64,000 bases of DNA from Streptomyces beigongshangae (GCF_019710745.1 NZ_JAHKJW010000016.1:62001-126000), one strand, 5' to 3'. Numbered from the stretch's first letter, positions 40,873 through 50,316 are shown. Translations and numbers: made by a program. Notes: a model not told the origin generated them from the sequence alone.

Positions 40873-41958
40873 GTGGGCTGGTGGCAGGTCAGTGCCGACA
40901 CCCTCGCCGGCAGCCGCTTCGTGGTCTCGCCGATCGCCGAGACCTTCGCCTGTCTGAAGACCCTGCACGTCGGAACGGCCGCGCACCCCGGTGAACGGGC
41001 CTGGCTCGCCGCCCAGCTGCCGGGCTACGCACGGCGGCTGGTGGAGGATCCCGTCACCGCCGCGCTGGTACGGGCCGGACTCGGCCCCGAGTGGATCGCC
41101 GACTTCCTCACGCCCACCCCGCGCGGCGAGGGCGAGGAGGACTTCGCCACGGAGGTCGCGCGGGTGCGCGAGACCCCGCCCGACGCCGCCCGCGCCCACC
41201 TCGCCGTCGCCCTGCGCGGTCCGCTCCCCGCCGTCCTGCGGGACCGCGACGACCTTCCCGGGCGCGCCGCCGACCTGCTCACCCACGTCTGGACCGAGGC
41301 CGTACGCCCCGACTGGGCCCGTCGCCGCCGGGTGCTGGAGGCGGACGTCGTGGCCCGTACCGCCCGGCTGAGCCAGGAGGGCTGGGCCGCCGCGCTCGGT
41401 GCGATGCGGCCCGGCATGCGCTGGCTCGGCGGGAACCGGCTGCAGGTCAACCTGCACGAGTATCCGCCCCGCGAGATATCGGGCGCCCGGATCCTCTTCG
41501 TGCCGGTGACGCCGCGGCGGGGGTGGGTGTCGTGGGACGAGCCGGACCGGTACGCGGTGGTCTATCCGTGCTCGGGCGTGCTGGCGGAGGTGGGACCGCG
41601 GGCCGCGGCCCCGTCGGCCGTTCCCGAAAGTCTTGCCCGGCTGCTCGGTCGCGCGCGGGCCGGCGTGCTCGTCCTCCTCGGCTCCCCCATGAGCACGAGC
41701 CAGTTGGTCGCCGTCACCGGGCAGGGGCTCGGTTCGGTCGGCCGCCATCTGAAGGTGCTGCTCGACGCCCGGCTGGTACGGCGGCGGCGGTCGGGGCGGT
41801 CGGTCCTCTACTACCGGACGGCCGCGGGCGAGGCCCTTGTCGAGGCGCAGGGTGGTCGCCGGGCACCAGCGGTCGTCACCCGTGCGGGTGGCCGTCCCCC
41901 GGCCGGCGGCCGTCCCCGTGTCGGCGGGCCGGAGTTAGCATCCGGTCATGACTACTGA
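40873..41958 (+). CDS. ArsR-like winged-helix regulator with DUF5937 domain
   Basis: A 361-residue protein. A DUF5937-type N-terminal domain of about 240 residues ('RFVVSPIAETFACLKTL' start) is followed by an ArsR winged helix ('GVLVLLGSPMSTSQLVAVTGQGLGSVGRHLKVLLDARLVRRRRSGRSVLYYRT'). No Cys metal site is visible, so a metal sensor is unlikely. GTG 40873 with GGAGGG upstream. Divergent from the MFS gene, its probable target. Its last 11 bases overlap the glutathione peroxidase start, so the two may be cotranscribed. Confidence 0.85.
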   Translation: MGWWQVSADTLAGSRFVVSPIAETFACLKTLHVGTAAHPGERAWLAAQLPGYARRLVEDPVTAALVRAGLGPEWIADFLTPTPRGEGEEDFATEVARVRETPPDAARAHLAVALRGPLPAVLRDRDDLPGRAADLLTHVWTEAVRPDWARRRRVLEADVVARTARLSQEGWAAALGAMRPGMRWLGGNRLQVNLHEYPPREISGARILFVPVTPRRGWVSWDEPDRYAVVYPCSGVLAEVGPRAAAPSAVPESLARLLGRARAGVLVLLGSPMSTSQLVAVTGQGLGSVGRHLKVLLDARLVRRRRSGRSVLYYRTAAGEALVEAQGGRRAPAVVTRAGGRPPAGGRPRVGGPELASGHDY

Positions 41959-42481
41959 CAACACCGGCACCCCCGGCGCCTCCGGCACCCCCGGCGCCTC
42001 CGTTCTCGACGTCGACATCGATGCGCTGCAGGGCGGCTCCGCGGATCTCGGCCAGTACGCGGGCCGGGCCGTGCTCGTCGTCAACGTGGCGTCCAAGTGC
42101 GGGCTCACTCCCCAGTACGCCGGTCTGGAGCGGCTGCACGAGCGGTACGCGGCGCGCGGCTTCACCGTGCTCGGGGTGCCCTGCAACCAGTTCATGGGCC
42201 AGGAGCCCGGCTCGTCCGAGGAGATCGCGGAGTTCTGCTCGGCGACGTACGGCGTGACCTTCCCGATGACCGAGAAGGTCGATGTGAACGGGGACGGACG
42301 GCACGCCCTGTACGAGCGGCTCACCGGCTTCGCGGACGGCGAGGGGCACAGCGGCGACATCCGCTGGAACTTCGAGAAGTTCCTGATCGGCCGGGACGGT
42401 GCGGTGGTCGCGCGCTTCTCGCCGCAGACCGAGCCGGATTCGGCCGAGGTGGTGTCGGCGATCGAGGCGCACCTCGGCTGA
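41948..42481 (+). CDS. Glutathione peroxidase-family thiol peroxidase
   Basis: A 177-residue GPx-fold peroxidase. Catalytic Cys in 'NVASKCGLTPQY' (about residue 50), Gln in 'CNQFMGQEPGS' and Trp/Asn in 'RWNFEKFL'. Actinobacteria lack glutathione, so the reductant is probably thioredoxin or mycothiol. It detoxifies hydrogen peroxide and organic peroxides in the cytoplasm. It starts inside the end of the ArsR-like gene, implying coupled expression. The first 20 residues hold two copies of a GTPGAS-type repeat. Confidence 0.92.
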   Translation: MTTDNTGTPGASGTPGASVLDVDIDALQGGSADLGQYAGRAVLVVNVASKCGLTPQYAGLERLHERYAARGFTVLGVPCNQFMGQEPGSSEEIAEFCSATYGVTFPMTEKVDVNGDGRHALYERLTGFADGEGHSGDIRWNFEKFLIGRDGAVVARFSPQTEPDSAEVVSAIEAHLG

Positions 42482-42685
42482 GTCCGCACCGGCGGTCTGG
42501 CGGTTCGACGGGCCGACGGGCCGACGGGCCGACCACCCAATGGCCCGGTGGGCCCGATGACTCGGCGGCCGGTAGCCCGGTGAACGGCCGCCGGGTGGCC
42601 CGTCGCCCGCGAGCCCTGTGGCCGGCCGCCGGGTGGCCCAGCGGTCCGGTGGCCCCGGGCCCCGCGACCAGGCGGCCCCGGGCGC
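42482..42685. repeat. GC-rich spacer with 8-bp GGGCCGAC repeats
   Basis: Three to four GGGCCGAC copies (about 42509-42534), then GGTGGCCC-type repeats, between the convergent peroxidase and membrane-protein genes. No clear terminator hairpin was identified. Confidence 0.5.
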
Positions 42686-44644
42686 CTACCCCCCGCTCCC
42701 CCGGGCCTCCTCGCGCAGTTCCTCGGGGCACCCGGTGCCCCGGGGCAGCTGGTAGGGCGCCGCCAGGCGGTACGTGCCGGGGCGCGGGGCCAGGAGTTCC
42801 GTCCACTCGTCGCCCTGGGCGTCCTTCTCCGTCACCATCAGGCAGCCGTTGACATTGTCGTACGTCTTCGGTTCCCCGTCCTCCCGCCGCTTGGACTCCT
42901 CGGTCTCCTGCGGCGGCTTCAGGCTCTTGCCCTCCGCGTCGACGAGGCCGAGCCACGGCGAGTACGGGATCCGGATCAGCACCCGGCCCGCCTGCTTCAC
43001 CCGCAGCGTCATCCCGTTCTGCTCCGCGCGCTCGACGACGGCGGGCGGGTCGGCCATCGGCGTGGGGTCGGTGACCTCGAAGAGCTGCCAGTTGGCGTCG
43101 CCCCAGACCTGCTTCAGGTACGGCATCCCGCGCTGGACCAGTTCGCGCTCGCGCTCGCCCCCGTCGCCGTCGGGCTCGCCCTTGGGCAGGACGACGTAGT
43201 GGACGGCCCAGCGCTTGAGCCACTCGTGGTAGTTCGCGGAGTTGAGGGTGTCGTCGTAGAAGAGGGGGTTGCGCTCCATGTCCGCCTGGCGGTTCCAGCC
43301 GCGGGCGAGGTTGACGTACGGGGCGAGGGCCGACGCCTCCCGGTGGGAGCGGGCCGGTACGACCTCGACGCGGCCCTTCTCGGCGCCGGCCTCCTGGAGC
43401 TGGTTGACGAGGGGGGCCAGCTCGCGGGCCCAGGACGCCTCGGGGGTCGTGTGCACGACGTCGTCCACGGCCTTGAAGCCGATCCAGGCGTTCATTCCGG
43501 CGAAGGCCACGACGATCGCGTACCACTTGCGCGAACGCGGCACCGTCCAGGGCAGCGCGGCGATCAGCGCGACCCCCGCGAACAGCATCGGCAGACGGCT
43601 GATGTTGGAGCCGATCTGCGAGCTGATCAGCCAGACGAGGAGGACGGCCAGGCCGTACACCGCCGACGTGATCCGGACCGTCTTCCACTCCTTGGGGACC
43701 AGGAGGAAGACGAGCACCGCGTACGCGAAGGGCAGCACGACCGAGCCGAACAGCATCGGCTGCGTACCGGAGAAGGGGAACATCAGCGCCGAGACGCCCA
43801 CCACGGCGGCGGGCGCGAGACCCAGCGCCCATGCGCCGGGGCGGCGTTTCTGCAGGAACAGCGCCACGGCGACGAAGCCGACGAAGAGACCGGCCACCGG
43901 GGACGCGGCGGTCGCGGCCGCGGCCAGCGGGGCGGCGCACAGGGCCTTGGCCCAGCGCTTGTAGCGCCAGCGGTACGGCCAGCAGAAGACCACGGCGGTC
44001 GCGCCGAGCGCGAAGACCATGCCGAGGCCGAAGGTCACCCGGCCCGAGGCGGCGTTGCACAGGAGCGCGAAGACACCGGCGAGGGCCGGCCACAAGGGGT
44101 TCCGTACGGCTCCCCTGCTGCGCATCAGCACCAGCGTGAGCAGCCCGGCGCTGATCGTCCCCGCGATCATCATCGTGGTCCGCACGCCGAGCACGGCCAT
44201 CAGGTACGGGGACACCACGCTGTACGACACCGGGTGCATGCCGCCGTACCAGGCCAGGTTGTACGCCGAGCCCGGGTTCCGTCCCACGAACTCGGCCCAC
44301 GCGTCCTGCGCCGCGAGGTCGCCCCCGCTGTTCGCGAACGTGAAGAACCAGATGATGTGGAGCACGCCGGCGAGCGCCGTGGTGAGGACCGCGGGGTGGC
44401 GGACGAAGCGGCGGAGGCGGGTGTCGCCGTCCCCGCCGGAGCCGATACCGGTGCCGGTGCCGGTGCTGGAACCGGTGCCCGTGTCGGTGCCGGCCGGTTG
44501 CGCGGGGCCGGGGGGCGTGGCCGGGTCGGAGGACCCCGCCGTGGGGCCCGGCCTGTCGTCGTACCGGGTACGCACCCGTATTCGCGGGCCGGCCTCTCGG
44601 TCCGGCTCGGCGTCGTCGGCGTGGGTCGGCTCCGCTGTCGCCAC
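42686..44644 (-). CDS. Polytopic membrane protein, GT-C/MFS-like
   Basis: A 652-residue protein. A polar N-terminal region of about 85 residues ends in Gly-Thr/Gly-Ser runs, then about ten to twelve helices ('VLTTALAGVLHIIWFFTFANSGGDLAAQDAWAEF' opening), then a soluble C-terminal part of about 220 residues ('EVVPARSHREASALAPYVNLARGWNRQADMERNPLFYD'). The D-x-Q-D-x-W text after helix 1 and the large extracellular tail resemble GT-C glycosyltransferases or mannosyltransferase-like proteins, though such genes are often called MFS. GTG 44644 was chosen for AGGAG eight bases upstream. It follows the carboxypeptidase gene on the same strand, so a cell-envelope role is plausible. Confidence 0.75.
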   Translation of the reverse strand: MATAEPTHADDAEPDREAGPRIRVRTRYDDRPGPTAGSSDPATPPGPAQPAGTDTGTGSSTGTGTGIGSGGDGDTRLRRFVRHPAVLTTALAGVLHIIWFFTFANSGGDLAAQDAWAEFVGRNPGSAYNLAWYGGMHPVSYSVVSPYLMAVLGVRTTMMIAGTISAGLLTLVLMRSRGAVRNPLWPALAGVFALLCNAASGRVTFGLGMVFALGATAVVFCWPYRWRYKRWAKALCAAPLAAAATAASPVAGLFVGFVAVALFLQKRRPGAWALGLAPAAVVGVSALMFPFSGTQPMLFGSVVLPFAYAVLVFLLVPKEWKTVRITSAVYGLAVLLVWLISSQIGSNISRLPMLFAGVALIAALPWTVPRSRKWYAIVVAFAGMNAWIGFKAVDDVVHTTPEASWARELAPLVNQLQEAGAEKGRVEVVPARSHREASALAPYVNLARGWNRQADMERNPLFYDDTLNSANYHEWLKRWAVHYVVLPKGEPDGDGGERERELVQRGMPYLKQVWGDANWQLFEVTDPTPMADPPAVVERAEQNGMTLRVKQAGRVLIRIPYSPWLGLVDAEGKSLKPPQETEESKRREDGEPKTYDNVNGCLMVTEKDAQGDEWTELLAPRPGTYRLAAPYQLPRGTGCPEELREEARGSGG

Positions 44645-44824
44645 GTGCTGGACTCCTGTGTCCCGTTGTTCCACTCTCGGTCTCGGCCGGGCCCCGCGGC
44701 GGGCGACCTGCGCCATCCCGGCGACGCTAGCACGCACCCCGCCGGAGAGCTCCTGGGTGGTGCTCCGCCGGCGGGGTGCGAGAGGGCGCGGTCGTCGCCC
44801 GGGGCGTACGCCCCCGTCGATCCG

Positions 44825-44872
44825 CCCGGGTGAGCCCGTCCGGATCAGTCGCCCCGGGCGGGCTCACCCGGG
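44825..44872 (-). terminator. Hairpin after the carboxypeptidase gene
   Basis: Perfect 14-bp inverted repeat (44825-44838 / 44859-44872) 15 bases past the minus-strand stop codon at 44887. Confidence 0.7.
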
Positions 44873-44886
44873 GCGACCCACCCTGG

Positions 44887-47487
44887 TCAGCTCACCCGGG
44901 TCAGCTTGGCGCCGAGTCCCGGTTCGGCGAGGTCCGACCGCAGCGCGACCGGAACCTCGACCGCGTCGCCCTCCGTACCGTCCCCGACACTCAGCGAGCC
45001 GACCACGGTTCCCGCCCCCGCCTCGTGCGGAACGGTCTTGCCGCCCTCGTCCAGCTGCAGCTTCACCGTCTGCCCGGCCCAGCCCACCGCGGAGACGTCC
45101 TTGGTGGCGACGACCGGCGTCCGGCCGCCGAGCCCGTCGTCCACGTACCCCACGACGTCACCCTTCTTCAGGATCTTCCGCGAGGTCAGCGCCTCCTGGG
45201 CGGCGATCATCGCCGTCTTGCTGACCGCGTTGACCGTGTCGATGATCGGCGGCGTGTGCTGGCCGAGGACCGCGCCGACGACGATGACGTTCTCGCCGCC
45301 GACCTCCTGGGTGGCGGCGAACAGGAGGTTGCCGCCGGCCTTGGTGGTGGAGCCGGTCTTGATGCCGATGGCGTTGTTGTACGGCACGAGGCGGTTGTAG
45401 TTGTCCCACTTCTTGCCGGACGGGTCCACCCAGCTCGGCAGCTTGGTGATGTCGACCAGGGCCTGGATCCGCACGAGTTCGTTGCCGAGCTTCACCTGGT
45501 CCTCGGCGGTGGAGACCGTGGTCTCCTTCAGCCCCGAGGGGTCGGTGTACTTCGTGTCCTTCATCCCGAGGTCCTCGGCGGCGGCGTTCATCTTGTCGAC
45601 GAACTCCGCCTCGGAACCGTTCGCGTCCCAACGGGCCAGCAGCCGGGCGACGTTGTTCGCGGAGGGGATCATGATGGCCGCGATGGCGTCCTTCTGGGTG
45701 AGGGTGTCGCCCTTCTTGATGGTGTTGAGCGTCGACTCGCCCTGCGCGTCGTAGCCGCCCTCCTTCTCCGCCTTCGCGTCGACCTCGATCTTCGCGCCGT
45801 CCTCGCCGGCCTTCATCGGGTGTTCCTTGAGGATCACGTACGCCGTCATGGCCTTGGCCACCGAGCCGATCGCGACGGGCTTCTGCTCCCCGAACGAGTC
45901 GACCGTGCCGATGCCGTTGACGTCCATCCAGCCCTGGCCCTCGTCGGGCCACGGCAGGGATGCCTTGTCGCCCTCGAAGGCGTACGTCCCGTCGGCCGTC
46001 AGCGCGAGGGTGGGGGCCGGCAGCGGGCGTACGGCCTGCACGACTGCAAACACCACGATCAGCAGGAGGACCAGCGGAGTCCAGATCTTGACCCGGCGCA
46101 CGAGCGTGCGGACCGGGGTCTGGCGGGGCGGCGGTGTGTTCGTCAGCTCCGCGAGGAGGTCCAGCGGGGGCCGCGGCGGGAGGGGCTGCTGGGTCGTCCG
46201 CTCGGGACCGATCTGCGGTACGACGGCGGTCTCGGAGGCGGGCGGCACGGCGGGCTTCGCCTTGGGCGGGGCGGGTTCGTCGAGCGGCTTGAGCGCCACG
46301 AACCTGCTGGTGCGCTCGACCTCGGGCTCGGGCCCGGGCCCGGGCTTGGATTCGGGCTCGGGCCCGGATTCGGCTCCGGGCTTGGATTCGGGCTCGGGTT
46401 CGGCAGCGGGCTGGACCGTGGTTTCGGCAGCGGGTTCGACGACCGCCGCGCCACCGGGCTTCGTGACACCGGGCTTTGCGGCGTCGCCCTTGTCGGTCGC
46501 GAGGTTCTCGGCCGGCCCGGAGTCCTTGCCGTCCTCGGCAGCGGGCTTGGCGTCGCCCAGCTTGAGCATGGCCGTGGGCTGGTCCACGACGGGCGGCCGC
46601 TTGAAGATGGCGGTGGCCTGGTCGACGGAGGGCTTGGGCCGGGTGCCGGCGTCCGAGGTGGTGTCCGCCTCCGGGACGGCGTCCTCGGGGGACGCGTCCG
46701 CCGGAGCCGCGTCCCGCGGCTCGTCCTCCACCGCCTCCGCGGATGCCGGCTCGGGCTTCCGCCCGGCGCTGCTGTCGGCATCTGCGTCGGCGCCGGGTGC
46801 GGCGTCCTCGGGCTCGGGCTCCGAGTCCGAATGCGCAGCTGCATCCGTCTCCACGTCCGTACCGGCGTCGGCATCGACATCGGCGTCCGTGCCGGCGTCC
46901 GACCCGGAGGTGCCCCCGGCCGCGTCCGAACCGGCATCCGCACCCGCACCCGCACCCGCAGCTTCCGCCTCCGACTTCGGAGCCCGCTTCGGGGCCGCGT
47001 CCTCGTCCGCGCCCGCAGAAGCCCCCTCAGGCGCCTCCTCGTCCGCCGTGGCGGCCGGAGCCGCCGCCGTGCCCCGGAGGCGCGCGGCGCCGCGCCCGGC
47101 GCCCTTCTCGGCGCCCCCGGCGGCACTCTCCGGCTCCGCGGAACCGTCACTCCTCGGGAAATCCCCGGCGGCCGCCCCCTCCGCCCCGGCGGATTCCGCC
47201 GACTCCACGGAACCGGCCGGCTCGGCGGCCACCTCGGACCCCGCCGCACCTTCGGCGGAACCGACGGAACCGACGGAACCGGCCGTTTTCCCGAGCCCCT
47301 CGGACTCCGCCGGACCCGCGGAGCGGCCCGTGGAGAAGACCGCCGTCGCCGTGTCCACCCGGGCGGCCGCCGTCACGGCCTCCCGGGCGACCGCCAGTCG
47401 CGGATCCGGAACCGGAGCCCTGCTCCCCGACGTCGGTTCCGCCGACGACTCGTGCTGCTTCGACCTGTCGGGGGACTCGCCCGCCAC
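44887..47487 (-). CDS. D-alanyl-D-alanine carboxypeptidase with long acidic cytoplasmic tail
   Basis: An 866-residue penicillin-binding protein (S11/DacA family). Residues 1 to about 465 are an Ala/Glu/Pro/Asp/Ser-rich, probably disordered region with PTAxFKRPPVVDQPTAMLKL-like repeats. One helix ('WTPLVLLLIVVFAVVQAV', about 470-488) follows, then the extracellular catalytic domain: SxxK 'GSVAKAMT' (about 543), SxN 'PSANNVA' (about 609) and KTG 'GIKTGSTT' (about 710). It trims the terminal D-Ala of peptidoglycan pentapeptides. Ordinary DacA proteins have a signal peptide and about 400 residues; here the helix anchors an added cytoplasmic half. GTG 47487 with GGAGG upstream. Divergent from the GPP34 gene. 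Confidence 0.9.
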   Translation of the reverse strand: MAGESPDRSKQHESSAEPTSGSRAPVPDPRLAVAREAVTAAARVDTATAVFSTGRSAGPAESEGLGKTAGSVGSVGSAEGAAGSEVAAEPAGSVESAESAGAEGAAAGDFPRSDGSAEPESAAGGAEKGAGRGAARLRGTAAAPAATADEEAPEGASAGADEDAAPKRAPKSEAEAAGAGAGADAGSDAAGGTSGSDAGTDADVDADAGTDVETDAAAHSDSEPEPEDAAPGADADADSSAGRKPEPASAEAVEDEPRDAAPADASPEDAVPEADTTSDAGTRPKPSVDQATAIFKRPPVVDQPTAMLKLGDAKPAAEDGKDSGPAENLATDKGDAAKPGVTKPGGAAVVEPAAETTVQPAAEPEPESKPGAESGPEPESKPGPGPEPEVERTSRFVALKPLDEPAPPKAKPAVPPASETAVVPQIGPERTTQQPLPPRPPLDLLAELTNTPPPRQTPVRTLVRRVKIWTPLVLLLIVVFAVVQAVRPLPAPTLALTADGTYAFEGDKASLPWPDEGQGWMDVNGIGTVDSFGEQKPVAIGSVAKAMTAYVILKEHPMKAGEDGAKIEVDAKAEKEGGYDAQGESTLNTIKKGDTLTQKDAIAAIMIPSANNVARLLARWDANGSEAEFVDKMNAAAEDLGMKDTKYTDPSGLKETTVSTAEDQVKLGNELVRIQALVDITKLPSWVDPSGKKWDNYNRLVPYNNAIGIKTGSTTKAGGNLLFAATQEVGGENVIVVGAVLGQHTPPIIDTVNAVSKTAMIAAQEALTSRKILKKGDVVGYVDDGLGGRTPVVATKDVSAVGWAGQTVKLQLDEGGKTVPHEAGAGTVVGSLSVGDGTEGDAVEVPVALRSDLAEPGLGAKLTRVS

Positions 47488-47738
47488 CGATGCCTCCTCC
47501 GTGCGCCACACACCGTGCGCCCAACCGAACCATGAACCAGAAAAGAACCCGAAAACAGTGCACACGCGGCCCGGACACCCCGTGTCCGAACCATCTACCA
47601 GTGTCCTGTGTGAGGGGTTGACCCCTGCGGTAGACGAGAACGACATATCTACTGGTTCCACTACGAACCGGTCACGTGCTCTCGACAGACCAATGTGAGA
47701 GGGGTCACCCTGTCACTCATCCACGCGGGGAGGCATGG

Positions 47739-48497
47739 ATGGGCAGGAGCCGCAGAACACTTCCGGAGGAGCTTCTGCTGCTGGCGCTGGACCCGACCAC
47801 GGGTACCACCGCACAGCCGCAGTCGCTCGACCTCGGCCTGGCCGGAGCACAGCTAGTAGAGCTGGCGCTGGCCGGACGGATAGCCCCAGACGGGGATCGT
47901 ATCGCCGTGGTGGCACCACGGCCGACCGGAGATCCGACCTTGGACTGTGCGCTGGAACTACTCCGCAGGCGGGGTGCTCCAGTACGCGCTGTGAACTGGA
48001 TCGGCGGGCCCCGGCTGGGGTTGCGCCAGACATATCTCTCGCATCTGGAGCGATGCGGCATGGTTCATGCCGTGGCGGGCCAGATGTGCGGGGTGCTTCC
48101 GACGACTCGCTACCAGGCGACGGACACGGAGATCAGCCGGGAGATCAGGGCCCGGCTGGACAGTGCGATCCGCACCGGCGTCCCGCCGGACCCGCGGACC
48201 GCCGCCCTGGCCGCACTGGCGCACGCCGTGGGCCTGGGCAAGCACCTCTACCCGGGGAACGAAGGGCGTTCGTCGCGCTCCCGTCTCCGGGATCTGATCA
48301 GGCACGACCCCATGGGCGGACTCGTGGCGCACGCCGTGATGGACGTCCAGAACGGTGTGGCAGCACAGCCGCGCCGCAGCCCGGCACCACAGACCGGCCG
48401 TCAGGCCGGGCCCGGAGCCGGACCCGCACCGGAGCCTGCCAGGGGCGTTCCGATGCAACCGCGCCACGGTTCGATGGCGCGCGCCGTGGCCCACTGA
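47739..48497 (+). CDS. GPP34 (GOLPH3-like) phosphoprotein family
   Basis: A 252-residue GPP34 domain protein: 'RRTLPEELLLLALDPTTG' opening, 'GLAGAQLVELALAGRI' and 'RYQATDTEISREIRARLDSAI'. The eukaryotic homologue binds phosphatidylinositol-4-phosphate and Golgi enzymes; the bacterial role is not established but is probably membrane-associated. The C-terminal 50 residues are Pro/Gly/Ala-rich. ATG 47739 chosen for the GGGGAGG six bases upstream; the ATG at 47735 is in another frame. Confidence 0.85.
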   Translation: MGRSRRTLPEELLLLALDPTTGTTAQPQSLDLGLAGAQLVELALAGRIAPDGDRIAVVAPRPTGDPTLDCALELLRRRGAPVRAVNWIGGPRLGLRQTYLSHLERCGMVHAVAGQMCGVLPTTRYQATDTEISREIRARLDSAIRTGVPPDPRTAALAALAHAVGLGKHLYPGNEGRSSRSRLRDLIRHDPMGGLVAHAVMDVQNGVAAQPRRSPAPQTGRQAGPGAGPAPEPARGVPMQPRHGSMARAVAH

Positions 48498-49016
48498 GTC
48501 ACCGGTCCACGGCACCCACCGCAACACAGCAGGACCCGTAGCAACTCCGCAGCACCCACCGTGCACCACGCCTCGCGCGTCACGCACGATCAGCGCCGCA
48601 CCGCAGTCCCCAAGACCCGGTTCGGGAGCCGCTGGGCCGCGCGGGGCGGCGGACCGTACGTCCGGACGACGAGACGGTCCGCCGCCCCGCGCAGCCGCAT
48701 GCCCGTGCCTGCGTCCATGCCCATGCTCACGCCCATGTCCGCATACCTGGCCTGGTCGGATGTCCGTGCCCACTCGGACCACCGCCGTCCCGCACCTGAC
48801 CGTTCGCCGCCGGACCCATCGTCACCCGTCCCCGGCCGGCCCGCCAGGTGGCGCGATGTGGCGACCCGTGGCGGGAGGTGGCGGCAAGTGGGCGGCAAGT
48901 GGCGCGTACGCGCTGCTTATCCGCTGTTTCCCAGCGGTGGCAAGTGCCTTGGTGGCAATCTGCTCAGCAGCAGATACGCAAAGTACAGGCAGTCCGCAGC
49001 CGGAGGTGCACGTCCC
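48498..49016. other. 520-bp region upstream of the XRE gene
   Basis: Apart from the hairpin at 48639-48692, holds CATGCCC-type repeats (48700-48745) and GTGGCG-rich sequence (48845-48905), then a less GC-rich patch at 48945-48985 that may be the promoter of the XRE gene. No coding evidence. Confidence 0.45.
48639..48692 (+). terminator. Large hairpin, 19-bp stem
   Basis: Perfect inverted repeat 48639-48657 / 48674-48692 with a 16-base loop, 140 bases after the GPP34 stop. A likely terminator, or an RNA structure ahead of the XRE gene. Confidence 0.65.
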
Positions 49017-49874
49017 GTGGCGTCCAACGTCAATCCCACCGTCAGGCGTCGCCGGCTGGGCCAGGAGCTGCGCCGGCTCCGGGAGCTCAAGGGCATGACG
49101 GCCGAGGAGGTGGCCGAGCGGCTGCTCGTCTCGCAGTCGAAGATCAGCCGCCTGGAGAACGGGCGGCGCAGCATCAGCCAGCGCGACGTCCGCGACCTGT
49201 GCGGGGTGTACGAGGTCGAGGACGTCCGGATCGTCGATTCGCTGATGCAGATGGCCAAGGACTCGCGCCAGCAGGGCTGGTGGCATTCCTTCGGCGACAT
49301 CCCGTACAGCGTCTACATCGGTCTGGAGACCGACGCGGCGAGCCTGCGCGTGTACGACCCGCTGGTCGTGCCGGGCCTCCTGCAGACCCGTCCGTACGCG
49401 GAGGCCCTGATCCAGGGCGCGCTCCCGGAGGCGGCGACCGGTGACGTCGACAAGCGCGTACAGGTGCGGCTGCGCCGACAGGAACGTATCTCCGACCCGG
49501 AGAACCCGCTGCGGCTGTGGACCGTCCTCGACGAGGCGGCCCTGCGCCGGACCGTCGGCAACAAGCAGGTGATGATCGAGCAGTTGGAGCACCTCGTCGA
49601 GATGTCCCACGTGCCGCACGTGACGGTTCAGGTCATCCCGTTCGCGATGGGCGCCCATCCGGGGGTGAGCGGCCAGTACGCGATCCTGGAGTTCCCGGAC
49701 GCGGCCGACTCCAGCGTGGTCTACATCGAGGGCGTCACCAGCGACCTCTACCTGGAGAAGGCGAACGACGTCCAGAAATACAGTGTGATGTACGAGCACC
49801 TGCGGGCACAGGCCCTCAACGCGGACCAGTCCCGCGAGTTCATCGCGGACGTCGCCAAGGACTACGCGTACTGA
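49017..49874 (+). CDS. XRE-family regulator with DUF5753 domain
   Basis: A 285-residue protein. HTH_31/XRE domain (about 10-68): 'LGQELRRLRELKGMTAEEVAERLLVSQSKISRLENGRRSIS'. DUF5753 follows: 'VYIGLETDAASLRVYDPLVVPGLLQTRPYAEAL' ... 'VPHVTVQVIPFAMGAHPGVSGQYAILEF' ... 'VVYIEG'. Streptomycetes have dozens of such regulators, usually next to a DUF397 gene, as in WhiJ/BldB-type pairs that affect development and antibiotic production. GTG 49017 with GGAGG upstream. The DUF397 partner lies 241 bp downstream. Confidence 0.92.
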   Translation: MASNVNPTVRRRRLGQELRRLRELKGMTAEEVAERLLVSQSKISRLENGRRSISQRDVRDLCGVYEVEDVRIVDSLMQMAKDSRQQGWWHSFGDIPYSVYIGLETDAASLRVYDPLVVPGLLQTRPYAEALIQGALPEAATGDVDKRVQVRLRRQERISDPENPLRLWTVLDEAALRRTVGNKQVMIEQLEHLVEMSHVPHVTVQVIPFAMGAHPGVSGQYAILEFPDAADSSVVYIEGVTSDLYLEKANDVQKYSVMYEHLRAQALNADQSREFIADVAKDYAY

Positions 49875-50115
49875 GGTGACGCGAGGTCGGTTCCGACAAG
49901 AGAGCGGCGGACGATACACCCTCTGCCTATTGCGGCGGAAGACTCGACTGGCATATGTCATCCGGTCGAGTGAATAGTCGCTTCGTAAGCCGATGTTGGC
50001 GAGTAGCGTCGATCACGCCAAGGGGCAACAACCTTGGCGCAATCCGAACCGCGGGTTCCGGAAAGAACCCGCAACTCGGTGACATCAGTTCAGACAACCG
50101 GCTACCGGAGCGAAC

Positions 50116-50316
50116 ATGACGATCAAACAAGGTGCCACGGACACGTGGACGAAGTCTTCGTACTCCCAGGGGAACGGCGCGTGCGTCGAGGTCAGGTCCC
50201 CCGTCCCGGCGGCGATGGCCGTCCGCGACTCCAAGGTCGCCGAAGGCCCCGCCCTGGCCTTCCCGGCGGAGTCCTGGAGCGCCTTCGTGACAGAAGTGAG
50301 CCGGGGCACCGTCTGA
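50116..50316 (+). CDS. DUF397-family small protein (partner of XRE regulator)
   Basis: A 66-residue DUF397 protein: 'WTKSSYSQGNGACVEVRSPVPAAMAVRDSKVAEGPALAFPAESWSAFVTEV' contains the family's WxKSSyS, CVEV and VRDSK blocks. In known pairs the DUF397 protein counteracts the XRE protein, in a regulator/anti-regulator or antitoxin-like way. CGGAGCG lies upstream of ATG 50116. It is the likely partner of the XRE gene just upstream. Confidence 0.92.
   Translation: MTIKQGATDTWTKSSYSQGNGACVEVRSPVPAAMAVRDSKVAEGPALAFPAESWSAFVTEVSRGTV

Noticed and set aside
43199..47698. Several long plus-strand frames opposite the membrane-protein and carboxypeptidase genes
   Set aside because: Compositionally extreme (Gly/Arg/Ala) translations without motifs; both minus-strand genes have catalytic or membrane motifs.
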